Shown one piece after another: positions 1-15,083 of a stretch of 64,000 nt of DNA. Each line of letters starts with the position of its first letter. Positions within the stretch are counted from its first letter, which is position 1. The DNA is taken from assembly GCA_002633005.1 (NCBI GenBank), contig NMRA01000033.1, positions 1,481,352 to 1,545,351 of the forward strand, given 5' to 3'. The notes beneath the pieces are model-generated. The model was not told the DNA's origin. It did no database searches and worked only from the letters and a program-made list of their open reading frames with translations. The stretch is from Phoronis australis. Lineage: Eukaryota; Phoronida; Phoronidae. A program made the translations under genes and the position numbers.

Positions 1-1904
1 TTAAACATTTCAAACCTTCTTGCCACTTCACTAAAACTTGAAGGAAACTTGTTCCCAGGCAACACACTTTTTAACCAATCGTGTCAATCTTTCCTTGAAA
101 GGAAGAACGATTGAACATTGTCACAGAATCCTTCTTTCACTGCACTAAAACTCAGAGTGAAGTTTCGCCTCGTCTAGTCGCCAAAGTGAAATGCTGCACG
201 TTGTTGTCAAACTTGATAATTATGTAATCTGCTCAATGTAAATGTAGATCATGTCCCGCAACACTGTCATCGTAGGTTGGTTGATATGTCGTGTGTGAAA
301 TTATTTTACACAAAGGCTCGTTCAAGCTGTCTCAAGAATAGGCAAGTTGTTGTGTTTTGGGAATTATTGATACAAAAATTGGTTATCTGCTGAAAAAGTA
401 AAGATTTATATGACCTTGTCCACATTTGAAAGCTCACAAAGCTTTTCTTCACTTAAAATCGAGATGGATTGAGTTACCTGGAAGAGCCCAGTTGACGCAT
501 AGCTAATCTTGAGACAATGTCGATTTGTTCCAGCTTAACTGAAAAATTTAGCAAATGAGTGAGTAGACTTGAGGTCGGATTCTTAATTCGAAGAGTAGAA
601 ACTCGACGATTTAAGGCGTATTTTGAATACATTGAATGGGAGATGCAATAGAGATGATTGCCAAGATATCAGTGCATACCCGCATAGCCTTGGATAGCCA
701 AAGTATTTCAATTTATTTGAAAATAAGAAAAACCCACCAATATCGTTGCAAAAGCTGTAATACTATGTGTAGAATGTTCAAGATAACGTCACACAGAAAT
801 AGACAAACTTCGTATCGAATGAGCTTGGGTTCTTATGTTGCAGATAAGTGGAAATTTGTTGTGTCATATCATGAAGATCCTACGTGTTAATGTTGCTAAT
901 TACAGACAAGGGCTTCCAGTCATTTGGTGTAGTAAATGTAGAATCAACTGAAATCTAGACCAGTGACCTATCAGCTTAATACACTTAAAGAGGCCTGGAA
1001 CAAGATAAACAGTCTAAATTGCAATATTGAAAGTGGTTCTCTGCCACTGAAACAATTCAACCTGCTCAGCAGGTATTTTTATGGTTTGTTTGTAAAGATT
1101 TTTAATTTCTGTTGATATCAAATTTCAAAATACGATCTATCATCTGCTCACCACTTCGTGGATATTTCTCCTTCAAGGCAAAGCACGTCTCTTTATTTCC
1201 GTGGTATGGCAAGATATGGTCGTAACACATTTCTATGGAAAATGTGATTTTTGACTTCACGCGAGTGTGAGCGCATGCGTGCATTTATCATCAGTGGGAG
1301 GGAGATCAGATTAGAAGCTCTGTGGTAACCACAGAGTTTTTCCTTTGTGCGTAATTCAAAAATCATGAATTTTGTGATTTTTTTTCTGGAAGTTTCCTCA
1401 GAGAGAAAAGTGAATTACTCTATAATAGACGGTGTGAGATGAGGTGGTACTTTTGTCAGGAATTGTTTAAAAGATATTTTTGACAAGCGTTTGGGTTGCA
1501 TGCCTCTTTGATATTGATAACTTGCAGCGTTGGGTTTTAGTTCTTCCAACAAAGTGTTGAACTGCTACCGCTGAGGTCATGGCCTCAATTTCATGATTTC
1601 AAGTGCACAGCGTTGTCGCTAGTAATGTCACTTTAAAGCTACACTCCCTTTTCTTTTGTGAGACATCCGACTCCACATTTTCATGCATTCCATTCTACGT
1701 GTGAATGATCATTTGCTGTTGATCATCATTCTTGATTTTGGGTCGGTCAGCGTTACCTATTTCTGAAATGTGGTGCAATCGCCAACCTTGAGGAAAATAA
1801 TAATTTTTGTTTCTGTCTTAAACTGGAGAATTTACAGTTTTTATGAACGGTTAAATTTCGTTTTCCTTTGTTTACTCAATGACATGTTTTCTTATGTTGT
1901 GCAG
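1..1904 (+). other. ARL3 intron, left part
   Basis: No codons for the ARL3 P-loop (GLDNAGKT) were found, so this is intron. It carries one TTAA-flanked element (985-1511); the short ORFs show no recognisable protein. Confidence 0.7.
985..1511 (+). mobile_element. TTAA-flanked non-autonomous element, family A, copy 1
   Basis: 527 bp. Left end TTAA-AGAGGCCTGGAA, right end GCATGCCTCT-TTGA, so the ends are inverted repeats next to a TTAA-like target. A second copy in opposite orientation at 9830-10351 aligns along its whole length, including CTCTGCCACTGAAACA, the CTGTGGTAACCACAGAG palindrome and GTCAGGAATTGTTTAAAAG. No transposase is encoded. TTAA duplication is typical of piggyBac-type elements; the superfamily is inferred. 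Confidence 0.75.
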
Positions 1905-2021
1905 GGTTTCAACATCAAAAGCGTTGCCAGTTCAGGCTTCAAATTAAACGTGTGGGACATCGGTGGCCAGAGGAAGATTAGGCCGTACTGGAGAAATTAC
2001 TTTGATAACACAGATGTTCTT
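1905..2021 (+). CDS. ARL3: ARL3 exon (switch II)
   Basis: 39 codons from GFNIKS to NTDVL, containing WDIGGQ. Acceptor TTGTGCAG, donor GTGAGT, phase 0 at both ends. Confidence 0.95.
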
Positions 2022-5000
2022 GTGAGTATCGACATGACGAGTGTAATACGAAATGCTACTGCCTTGCTGGTTTTGCGAGATTACCCTAACGGAACACAAG
2101 ATCGCTTTAGGCTTTCATGACCTTTAAGGGACATAAGTAAAATGGCCACCACTGACTGCAATTGTGCGGCTTAGTTGGAATGTTGACTCAAGTGTTGAAA
2201 CAGTCCGTTACAATAAGACCTGGCCAGATATAATGTGGCAGACAAATGAATTATTTTTTCACACTATAGCCACCAATAGGCGTTGTTTCGAAAAGTTGTC
2301 GACAGTATTTTTCAACAGAGCCGATACGCCAAATTAAAGAACAGTTAGAAGAATATCGTGTCTACATTTTCTTTTGTGAACATTTTTGGACACCCTGTGT
2401 GTAAATGATTATTGCCTACTGTGAGCTTGTCCTTGGTGCCATGCTTGGGCAGATGGTTATTCAGGCTGAAACTAAATGCATGAGCCATCGAAAGATTTAG
2501 CTGATATAGCCAGCTTGCTGTTCATACTGGCTCAGACCAATATCCCGTTCTTAGATTTCAAAGTTTATGCAAAAGGATTGAAAGGAAATATTCGAGCTCT
2601 CCTTAAATAGCGGGATAGGGTCGGAAAATCGCGAAGACAGGAACAGGCTTAGACACTCCAGTAGAATTCAACCTGACGGCCGGGAAACTGTGGTACGCTC
2701 TAAATATGCCCACAGCTGATGATTTGCCTAACGGCCATTTTCATTTGGTTTATAATACATGGCGCTGTGTAGCACATCAATGATTTGTAAATTCCTCGAT
2801 ACAAATTATCCAGCACTGCTAGCTAGATGACAAGTGATGCTGTTATTGAAAGACGTTGAATGAACTACATACGCATACGCACAGCAGAGGTCAAGTTTAG
2901 GTCATTAGCATTTGATTGACAACTTTTTCACTCTCACATTAAGTCTTTCAACGAGTATTGTAACAGTTAGAGAATGCAAGGACACGTTTCTGTGAGGTTT
3001 TGTGTTCTTGTTGCAAAGGTTGATTCATTTTGATGTATGAAATACAAAACATTCGGTTTAATGTCAATTTCAGTCATATCGTTGGCCAAACTCAAGTTCA
3101 ACAACTTAAACAAATCAAACAAGCATGTCCATGAAATGCATTCAATCAGAAAACCATAGGTCAGGGGTCATGACAACTGTTCCACATTTTGACTGCTCCC
3201 ATGCAGTCACGAATAGCCTCTCAGTTCCAAGTGAATTTTGTACTTGATGCTGTCATGTCAGAGAAATCGTTAAGTACAATTTCATGTACTGTACGTAATT
3301 ATCATGTTTTAGCAAGTGAAAATGAAATGATCTAGGAATTCTTGATTTCCTTTGCTCTGTTCATCAGTCTGCCTGTTGTGTTCTAGGTATATGTCATTGA
3401 TAGTTCTGACAGAAAGAGACTTGAAGAATCTGGTGTGGTAAGTACGTTGTTTCTTTTATAATGACAATGCTTCAATTTGAGAGAAACCATGTTGCCGCAG
3501 TTGCAATTTTTCTAGTTTCAAAGGCTTTTTAACTTTGTTCTTGCCAATTCTCTAAGTTTGCTGCCAAATGCTGTTTGGTGATAGATTCGCTGTATTAAAC
3601 CTTGATGGGGAGGTAAACTTTTCTTATTATTTTTGTTGAGATATTAAGCCAAGTGAAACATACGTTTATCTCTGTGTTGTTGAGATATTATGCCCAGTGG
3701 AATATACATCTATCTGTCTTGTTGTCCAAAATAAAAGGATTTTTGCTGTAGCCATGGAAGTCAGTGCGGCTAATCTGGCCTCTTGGTATTGCTGTACAGT
3801 AGTTTTCAAAATATAGCAGACTGACCTTGACGGAACTGCATCAGCTCTGCTTAACTTGGACGATCTTGCCAGAATTATGTGGCTGTTCAGTCAAATTTTT
3901 GTTGCAGTAAAATGTCGTCTTTGTTGGAAGTGTAGAGTTCAATGTCAATGACTTCATTGCACCTAACCGTAAGTTGTTTTGTGAATGTACTTCCAAAGAA
4001 AGTTGTCACGATTTCAACAAAGTTTGTGTAGCGGAATTGACATGGGCTCTAATCGTTGTCTAGTTTATTTTGAAAACTACTGTATTTTTGATTGATAGTC
4101 TTGCAATCCATGTATAGTGGTTGTATGAAGCGTGCTTTTAATGCAAAGACAACATGAGTTTCATTGTACCAAACATGAAAGTGGCTGTTTTAGTTTTAAC
4201 CCAATGTGTTTGCAATTACCTGTCAGTTGTGTTTGAGTCTGAAAACTGCAACTGTGCAAACCCAACGCAATAGTTATACATTAAAGCACTCTCTGTTTTA
4301 CATGCACTAATATTCTTCGAAGGCGAACTTATAAAGTATTGAAATTCAGACAATTTGTGTGTATATACAATTATATCAAATCAAAAGTTGATTTACAGAA
4401 AGTTGGTGACAAGAAAGTTTGTTTCTTGGTTTTAGTACTACGAAAAGCCAGCTGGTAGCTGACTTCAAAGAATATGTTGCCTCTTTTGTCTGAGAAATAA
4501 AATTAACGGCACGGTATGTTACTAATGAACGCAGTCTCGGGCTGAAATTTCACAAATTTCAAGTAATGTTAAGCAGTGATATCGTGACTTGAGAATACGG
4601 TTGGTTAGTGTATTTAGAACTGGCGTCAGAATGTAAACCTGTACCCGTACACCGCTACAGGCACAATGTGTTTGTGGGAAATATTTAATAAAGCTATGGA
4701 GCAGGCTGAACACCGTGCGACTGAAGGTTTGAGTTATCCCTAACCTGGTCATGGGCTCAATTTAAGATTAACTAGTTAACTGAGGGGTGCTCTGATTTAT
4801 TTTTCAATAGTTGTTGTTGCTTATTGCTTCTCTTATTTGTCACGCCAGGAGCTTTTTGAGTTACTAGACGAGGAGAAGTTAGCGGGAGTGCCACTACTGG
4901 TTTACGCCAACAAACAGGATCTCCTAGAGGCGGCGCCAGCTGACAAGATCAGCGATGACATGGATCTAATCAAGATCCGTGATAGGGCGTGGCAGCTGCA

Positions 5001-5774
5001 GGCGTGCTCGGCCAAGACAGAAGAAGGAGTCAGGGTAATAAAAAATAACTTGTCGGCAGCTATATGGAGTGTCGTAAAAAAATACTCTCATACATAGATA
5101 CCAGAAAAGGATTTGCTGGGAACTGATAGTTTTTTCATATTGTAGGAATCACTTAAGTTTTTTTTTAGAAAGACACACAAGTTAGGAATAAGTTGCGTAG
5201 TTGCCCGTTATTGCAGAGAAATGTTTTTTCACCCTCTGCACAACTGACTCCTACACTCTTCATGTTTGTTGCTCAAAGATTTTATGACTCCGCTTGACCA
5301 ACATATGCAACTTAAAGGTACATTTGACTCCATGCCTTCTGTCAACAAGCAACTTTTGAAATAAGTCACTTACTGTTGTATAATCCATCTTTTTTGTTTC
5401 TTACTCAAATTAGACGTGTTTTCCGGGCTTGAGAAGAACTCACGTGCCATTATTGGTTTAGACTCAGTGTGTGTTGCTTGTCAGTTGTTGGTTTTAGCTG
5501 CCAGAGGTGTATCACATCATTGGAATTCCAGGCTTTTGCTTTAACCAATTTCAGTTCGTAGGATAAGAATGCAAAGGCATTGCAAGCAAGAACAAATATG
5601 CATTATGAAGATTTTTGTTTTGACACCAGCATGGTTTATAGCGTCTTCAAGACAGGAAAAGTATACACTCATCGTCAGGCAGGGGATGCGTAACTTTTAT
5701 TTGCTATTTCTTTGCAGGTTGGAATGGAGTGGGCCTTAAAACAAGCTGGAAAGCAAGCGACAAAGAAGAAATAG
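1905..5774 (+). CDS. ARL3: ARL3, ADP-ribosylation factor-like GTPase 3 (5' partial, 4 coding exons)
   Basis: Small Ras-like GTPase of the cilium; in its GTP form it releases lipidated cargo from the carriers UNC119 and PDE6D. Seen here: exons 1905-2021, 3387-3437, 4849-5034 and 5718-5774, every junction in phase 0 with GT/AG sites. They encode 136 residues matching ARL3 from about residue 50 to the end: GFNIKSV, switch [26 protein letters not shown], the guanine-specificity motif NKQDL, the G5 motif CSA, and the C-terminal KKK tail before TAG. Similarity to vertebrate ARL3 in [17 protein letters not shown] and the C-terminal tail points to ARL3 rather than ARL2 or other ARFs. The P-loop exon(s) are not in the window and must lie to its left. 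One difference: a Val replaces the Gln that precedes ELFELL at the exon 2/3 junction. Convergent with MORN4. Confidence 0.95.
2022..3386 (+). other. ARL3 intron
   Basis: 1.4 kb. I see no repeat structure or coding similarity. Confidence 0.6.
3387..3437 (+). CDS. ARL3: ARL3 exon ([11 protein letters not shown])
   Basis: 17 codons, [17 protein letters not shown]. Acceptor TTCTAG, donor GTAAGT. Too short for an ORF search; found by matching the family. Confidence 0.93.
3438..4848 (+). other. ARL3 intron
   Basis: 1.4 kb. The phrase GTTGAGATATTA occurs twice about 45 bp apart near 3637-3690; otherwise nothing recognisable. Confidence 0.6.
4849..5034 (+). CDS. ARL3: ARL3 exon (NKQD and CSA motifs)
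   Basis: 62 codons, [10 protein letters not shown] through EEGVR, with NKQDL and CSA guanine-binding motifs. Acceptor CGCCAG, donor GTAATA. Confidence 0.95.
5718..5774 (+). CDS. ARL3: ARL3 terminal exon
   Basis: 18 codons, [18 protein letters not shown], then TAG. Acceptor TTTGCAG. Human ARL3 also ends in a short helix followed by KKK. Confidence 0.93.
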   Translation, partial: VGMEWALKQAGKQATKKK

Positions 5775-7512
5775 ACGCTGAGAGCGCCAAGTGTACATAT
5801 ATTTACACGCATATTTAAGAAGAGATCACATTTATTTTGTGGAGATAGCAGCGTCAGACATATCTGCACTTTCTGAGCCGTCCTAAAGGAATTGTACATT
5901 ATTCCCCCCCCCCGTGTCACCTCGAGTCGCAGCCTGGGTGCCAGTAAATCTGGTCTACAGTTGCAGTGAACACAACAGAACAACAGAAAAATAGAAATTG
6001 GTAGTAATGATTAATTTCATGTATGTGTTGGTAAGTCCATTTCCACATTGGGTGGTTTGCACATAAGTCAAAGAATCCATACTACTAGTGCCAAACATCA
6101 TCTGCTTTGCAAATGACTTATCTATCACGAGTTCAGACTTGTTGCTTTTTTCAACATTAATCCCCGAGCATCTAGCATACCTACTCAGGATGGTCGAAAT
6201 TCCTGAACAAACTACAAGTATTTGTTCGGTGGATGACGTGCGATTTCACGCCATACATATAAGCTTATGGCGTTGAGTTCCCTTAAATCCAGGCATTTGT
6301 TTCGTTCTTTTGATCGACTGACCTGTTCAAGCCGGAGATAGTAGCATGGCCTGTTTATAGTTTCTGAAGTCTATGATTGCGTCATGGCTACTTTGCGCTG
6401 TGATTTCATCGTAGGTAACTTAAACTCATGGTGGCAGCAGCCATACTCATTACAGCGATCAAGTCAAAACAATTCATAAGAACTCTGGAGTAGAAGAGTC
6501 ATTTGTCAATGCAGAAATAATCCTGTATCAACGTGGCACAACTTTTTGATAAGACCACTCAAGATCGTGTAACATTTGCAGAATGACCACACCTTTTCAG
6601 TTGTACCTGGATGCAGTTCTACCTGGATGCAGATTTACCTGGATGCAGAATTACTTAACCTGAAATGTGGCAATTGCACTTATCCTAATAGCTAGTTTTC
6701 AACGTAAACTGGACTTGAGCAGAACTCGGTGAAACTCTTTCAAACGATTTCATTGATACCACTGCAAGAGCTTTTGCGATAAGAGGTGGAACTTTTGTTG
6801 TGATGCAGTAGCACCATTGTCGAACTTTTAGAAATGACTTTCAAATGTTGAACCTAGCTGATAATTTTGTTAGTGCAAGTAGGCTTAACCAGCTTGAAAC
6901 AGAAGCTTGTTAAACTGAAATAATGAAGTCACATCTTCACTACAGTCCAGTGTTGTCCAGTTTACTTTTGAAAAGTACTTACTTGCGGGCTAGATGTTGC
7001 CTCTAAACATTTGCTTTGGGTCAAGTGATTTTCATCCTGCGTAGACGAAGGCTGGCGCACGGGAAATTTTCATTGTGCATCTGCCGTAGACCTGCTTTAG
7101 TGGCTGTGAAAATGTGGACTGATGAAAACTTTAATTTTTATGATCTGATAGAGGCTGACACTATCATTTAGCATTGAATTGAAACTTCAGAATATTTCTG
7201 ACGGATGTCTTTTGCTTTTGGTGACATGTCTTCATTTGCTTACTGTTGAAATGTGAAAGTATTTTATTCAATTTCGTTTTTTGGTATTAGTCTGCATTTA
7301 CCATTCAAACAGAGAAACCAATCCCGTGCCCTCTTGGTAAATCAGTGTTTGACATTGGCTATTTTGTCTCCTTGGTAAATGGGCTTGGTTTTCATTCATT
7401 TTGTTAGTCCTTGTTTGGCTTGACTGCTAGATCTTTCTTTGGTGTATTTTTAGCGGTTTTTGAATGATTTCATTGTATAGAATAATGTCTTTCCCAGAAA
7501 GGGAAAACTTTA

Positions 7513-7518
7513 AATAAA
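7513..7518 (+). terminator. Candidate ARL3 poly(A) signal
   Basis: AATAAA about 1.74 kb after the ARL3 stop, just after the palindrome TTTCCCAGAAAGGGAAA. It is the clearest canonical signal I see downstream of the stop; an earlier non-canonical site is possible. Confidence 0.4.
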
Positions 7519-7686
7519 AAACATGTTTTACCTTTCTGCCATTTAGTTGTTTTGTTAATTTAAGACATAATACATACTAGCACAATTTTCAAGGGAATGT
7601 TAAAGAAATGAGTTTTAATGAAGTATGAAGTACTGCCCCGTGCCGAAATTTCGGCTCTTATTTTTAATACCAATATGGTAACACTA

Positions 7687-7996
7687 TTTAAAGTCCCACT
7701 GCACCAAATTTCGATGTCAAAAGCACACTTTTCCGGCGGCCTATTTGCACTTCGAAAACAGTGTTATTGCATTCAAATCCTTTATCAAAGTTGATACAAT
7801 TGGCAATGAATATTTAGAGATTTTTATGTCCTTGTCTCTCCTATGCTGAACAGCACATCCACGGAAGTCTAATTTATCTAGTCAAGTTTTAGGCATAAGG
7901 CACTGTAATTTTTTTCAAACCCTTGTAATTTACAGGAAGAATTAGATGGTCATTTTTACATCAACATTTGTTGGAGCTATGGATTGGGACTTTAAA
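7687..7996. mobile_element. Short TTAA-flanked element
   Basis: TTTAAAGTCCCA at 7687-7698 is repeated as its exact inverse TGGGACTTTAAA at 7985-7996. The 310-bp interior has no ORF. The TTAA inside each end suggests the same target preference as family A. Confidence 0.6.
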
Positions 7997-8497
7997 GGTG
8001 TTTAAGGGCATGTTGAATGTTTTTGTTCACGTAGAGTGAAAATGAAGGAGCAGCAAATGATAACCATTCCGGTAATGGTCTGATGTAACGTGCCCACATT
8101 TTGAGAACCGGTTTTCTCCACTGTATAACAGGCATCAAACTGGTTCTAAAAATACAGGCATGTTATACCAGACATTGTCACCATTCCTTCCATTGTTATC
8201 ATTGGGTCAAGGAAATGTTGATATATGTACACTTCATGTTACTGCTCCTACTTTACACTGTTTATCTCGTGTCACAAGTCTGTTATGCATCTATTTGGAA
8301 ATGTAGGTTATTGTGTGCATTTACGACTCTGTGCATTATTTTTTACACAGTTTGCTATTTGTGACTCAGTCATCAGTGTGCACGTCTGCAGTTATGGTGT
8401 CAAGGCACTTGTGAGCCTGCATTATGTACTTAATTACCGTCCAATAAAAACAGGAAACTACAGATTGTTGTTTTAAACTGCACGATGTGATTAAATC

Positions 8498-8740
8498 ATT
8501 TTAACGAGACTATGAACCCGCCTTCGTCACAAAAACAAACTTGACTACTTGACGTTATAAAATTGGTCTCATTTTCTTCTCAGTTAACACAGACGCAATT
8601 TCTTGACTTGGAAAAAACCAAGTTTGTTGCTTGAGACCAGGCTCTACAAGTTAACTCGTCACGTCGTGTCATTTTATTTGGTCTCGAGCAATAACGAACT
8701 GTTATTTTTTGCAAGACCAATTATCACTTCTCATTCTCAT
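8498..8740 (-). repeat. Dispersed repeat family C, copy 1
   Basis: Begins TTAACGAGACTATG and contains CAAGTTAACTCGTCACG, TGTCATTTT and GGTCTCGAGCAATAACGAAC. The same ordered motifs recur near 18300-18400, 48570-48760 and 62533-62605, in both orientations. Boundaries are approximate. Confidence 0.5.
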
Positions 8741-9532
8741 GTCTGTGGTAAGTGGAATCCATACCAGCTCGAGATTATGTAATTTCAGAACTCAAGACGG
8801 TGTTAATTTGACGAGCCCGAAAGCGACTTGTAGCTTAGTTTTCCAAGGGAAGTGTATGATAACTAGAAAGATTATGGATTAGACTCCATATGGTTCTTGG
8901 TGCAACATGTAAAATTCAAACACTAATTTGCGTTTAAAAAAAAACTCCCAAGCATATTACAGACAAAAATAGAATTAAAGGCTGCGCTGTATTTCGCACG
9001 ATAAACAAAAATTCGAGGATTAGGATTATTCCAGAGGCTTGAGAAGGTCATATGAGCTTAAGTCATGAAAAGAATTAGAACTGGTTTCATGTAAAGAAGT
9101 GCTCCCAAACACAAAAATCAACCCAATGAACCTTTGCAACGTAAGAAAAAAAGGTAGTTTGTTGCATATCTATTGACGCCAGTGATAATCTGCAACTACT
9201 TTAATAGTAGGAATCCATCAGCAAGCTCTTGCGCTGGTATTCCTCATGGATGGCTTCAAACAAACAAAATTATGCAGCAAGACGATTGTGTCCAATTTTC
9301 CCAACACTGGAAACTTGCTTGACTACTTATGTAAATTGGTGGTGATCTCAGGCTCGCAGGTGTTAATTCAGAAAAGGACGTGTAAATGGAAAGTCATGGT
9401 TTTGGCTATGCAAATGCCAGCTGTTTTTAAATGTTATGTTAATAAATGCATAGTATGCCAACACTTTGTTCGTATTTAAAAATTATAAATGCTCCACAAA
9501 AATGAATTTGTTACTAGAAGTTGGTGAGGCTT

Positions 9533-9660
9533 TTAAGAGGAAATTTCCGAACAAACGCCCCCTATGTGGACACCTGACACCAAAAGTTGTAACGCCAAAT
9601 ATGCGCACATGGGTGTTTATTCAGTATAATTTTCCCAATAAACGCCCATGGGCATTTCAT
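9533..9660. repeat. Foldback repeat with AAACGCCC arms
   Basis: GGAAATTTCCGAACAAACGC at the left and TTTTCCCAATAAACGCCC at the right. A related compact foldback at 31308-31372 has GGGAATTTCCGAATAATAGG facing its imperfect inverse ending TCTGGAAATTATCCC. Confidence 0.4.
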
Positions 9661-9829
9661 CGGCTGGGCTTATCTACGGAAAATTCCAGTAGTAATGGAC
9701 ACTGAATAAGTATCCATTATATTGCGACCAATTCCATTATTTTAGCTTTATGCAATTCAAGATTCACTGCAAGGTATTCTTTTGTTTATTTATAATTGTA
9801 GCGAAAATTGTATCGGCAAATCAACTTCA

Positions 9830-10351
9830 TCAAAGAGGCACGGAAGTGAAAGCTCGTCACAGATATCTTTTAAACAATTCCTGACAAAAGTACCATCTCG
9901 TCTATAGAGGATTTTACTTTCTCGTGAGGAAATTTCCAGAAAAATTTACAAATTTACGATTTCTGAAATATGTGCAAAGGAAGAACTGTGGTTACCATAG
10001 AGTTTCTAATCTCCCTCACACTTATGATAAATGTGCGCATGCCCTCAGTCAGTTGCTTGAGATCAAGTCACATTTTCCATATACGTAAGGGAAATGTGCT
10101 ATGTCTAGGTCTTGCCATACCAAACAAGATGTGCTTTGCCTTGTGGGAGAAAAATCAACGAAGAGGCAATCAGTTGACACATCGTGTTTTTTTTCGAAAT
10201 TTGATGCTAAAAGAAAATAGTTTGATATGAACAGAAATTAAAAATCTATATGAACAAACACTCCTAAAAATACCTGGTGAGCAGGTTGAATTCTGTTTCA
10301 GTGGCAGAGAGCCACATTCATTGCAATTTATTACATTCCAGGACTCTTTAA
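9830..10351 (-). mobile_element. TTAA-flanked non-autonomous element, family A, copy 2
   Basis: 522 bp, reverse complement of the family A copy at 985-1511. Ends TCAA-AGAGGCACGG and TCCAGGACTCT-TTAA. The two copies differ by many scattered substitutions and small indels, so they are old and independent insertions rather than one recent duplication. Confidence 0.75.
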
Positions 10352-10393
10352 AATTTCATTCCATAATATGAAATCAAGAATCACAAAAATAAG

Positions 10394-10399
10394 TTTATT
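10394..10399 (-). terminator. Candidate MORN4 poly(A) signal
   Basis: TTTATT on the + strand is AATAAA on the MORN4 strand, about 1.15 kb after its stop. I noticed no closer canonical signal. Confidence 0.3.
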
Positions 10400-11540
10400 T
10401 CCTTGAAAAATTGGAATGGTTTCACAATGTTCCAGTTTAAAATGCTCCGTAAGTATAGCAAATATATAAACCTCTTATTTTCTACAAAAAATAAAACTCA
10501 TGAGAAAAATGAAAACGAGAATTACTGGACATTTTTGAGTAATATGCCATTATGGTTTCTCAGTCCTCCAGTCTAGAAATTCTCTGTTAGGGTACAAAAA
10601 CAGATAGCAAACATTTCAAAGAATCGCCATAGTTGCAAAAACTATCCCATAACAAATGTCATATGCTAATAAGTTCAAGAGGCATCTTGAATGAATAACA
10701 GAATTTCTGAACAAAGCATCAATGCAGAACACTGCTACATTAATAGATTACACCATAGACTCTATTTTAAGGAACAGGGTTTAAAAATAAGTTTGTCGGG
10801 TGAAAGTCTGATGATTTAACTTCAGACACACGTTTATAACGCAAGGGAGTTTTGCCCGTGCACGACTAGATTACGGTTTAATGCTTTTAGGAAATATGCT
10901 TCAATCTCATTTACCTAGTATGTACTTCATATGGCAAAGCAATTAGTTAACATGTTGGAATTCCATGGACATTTAGTCTGTTTTATGAAAAATGACTTCA
11001 GACAAAAATTTGGTCTTATGCCCATCGCTACACACAAAACTATTTCTGAAATACTAATTGAATCTCAGTTGAGCAAAGGAGAAAGTCTCTGAGAATTCCA
11101 CAACTAACACAACACCAAATTTCTGGCAAGTCACTTTTCATGAAACAAACCCCAAGGCCTAGTTTGAATCTTACTCAAATCACATCGCTACAACATTGAC
11201 TGCACTATGTCCACACTTTACAGTCACAATGGACAGGAAGATGTCAAAAACCTCTATGCTTTACTGCTTTCACCAGTACATCAAGTTCAAGTAGATGTTT
11301 TCTGGCGACTAAAGCTACTGGGACCAGAAACATCAATCCATCAATCGAAGGGTATAGTAGCTAGGGAAACGAGAAAACTGCTCAAGATGACAATTTCCCA
11401 AGATGCACTTCAGAACTTGATCGCAGCGCCACCATGTGAGGAAGATTCACAGAACAAATTTATGAACTACATGATGGTTGCTCAGATTCAACCAGATAAG
11501 AATAGTAACATGTCCTAGGACTAAAAATGAACAATCTTCA

Positions 11541-15083
<3,543 letters not shown>

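Larger units (their letters stand above)
5775..11540. other. ARL3-MORN4 convergent intergenic region and 3' UTRs
   Basis: Holds the ARL3 3' UTR (likely to ~7.5 kb), a TTAA-flanked element (7687-7996), a family C repeat (about 8498-8740), a foldback repeat (9533-9660), family A copy 2 (9830-10351) and probably the MORN4 3' UTR. The open frames at 8101-8476 and 11207-11518 match no family I know and are taken as chance. Confidence 0.6.

Noticed and set aside
1-1904. ARL3 P-loop exon inside the window
   Set aside because: No frame encodes the GLDNAGKT motif; the exon must lie to the left.
11207-11518. 103-codon + strand frame near the MORN4 3' end
   Set aside because: No recognisable family; lies opposite the likely MORN4 3' UTR. 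Possible but unsupported.
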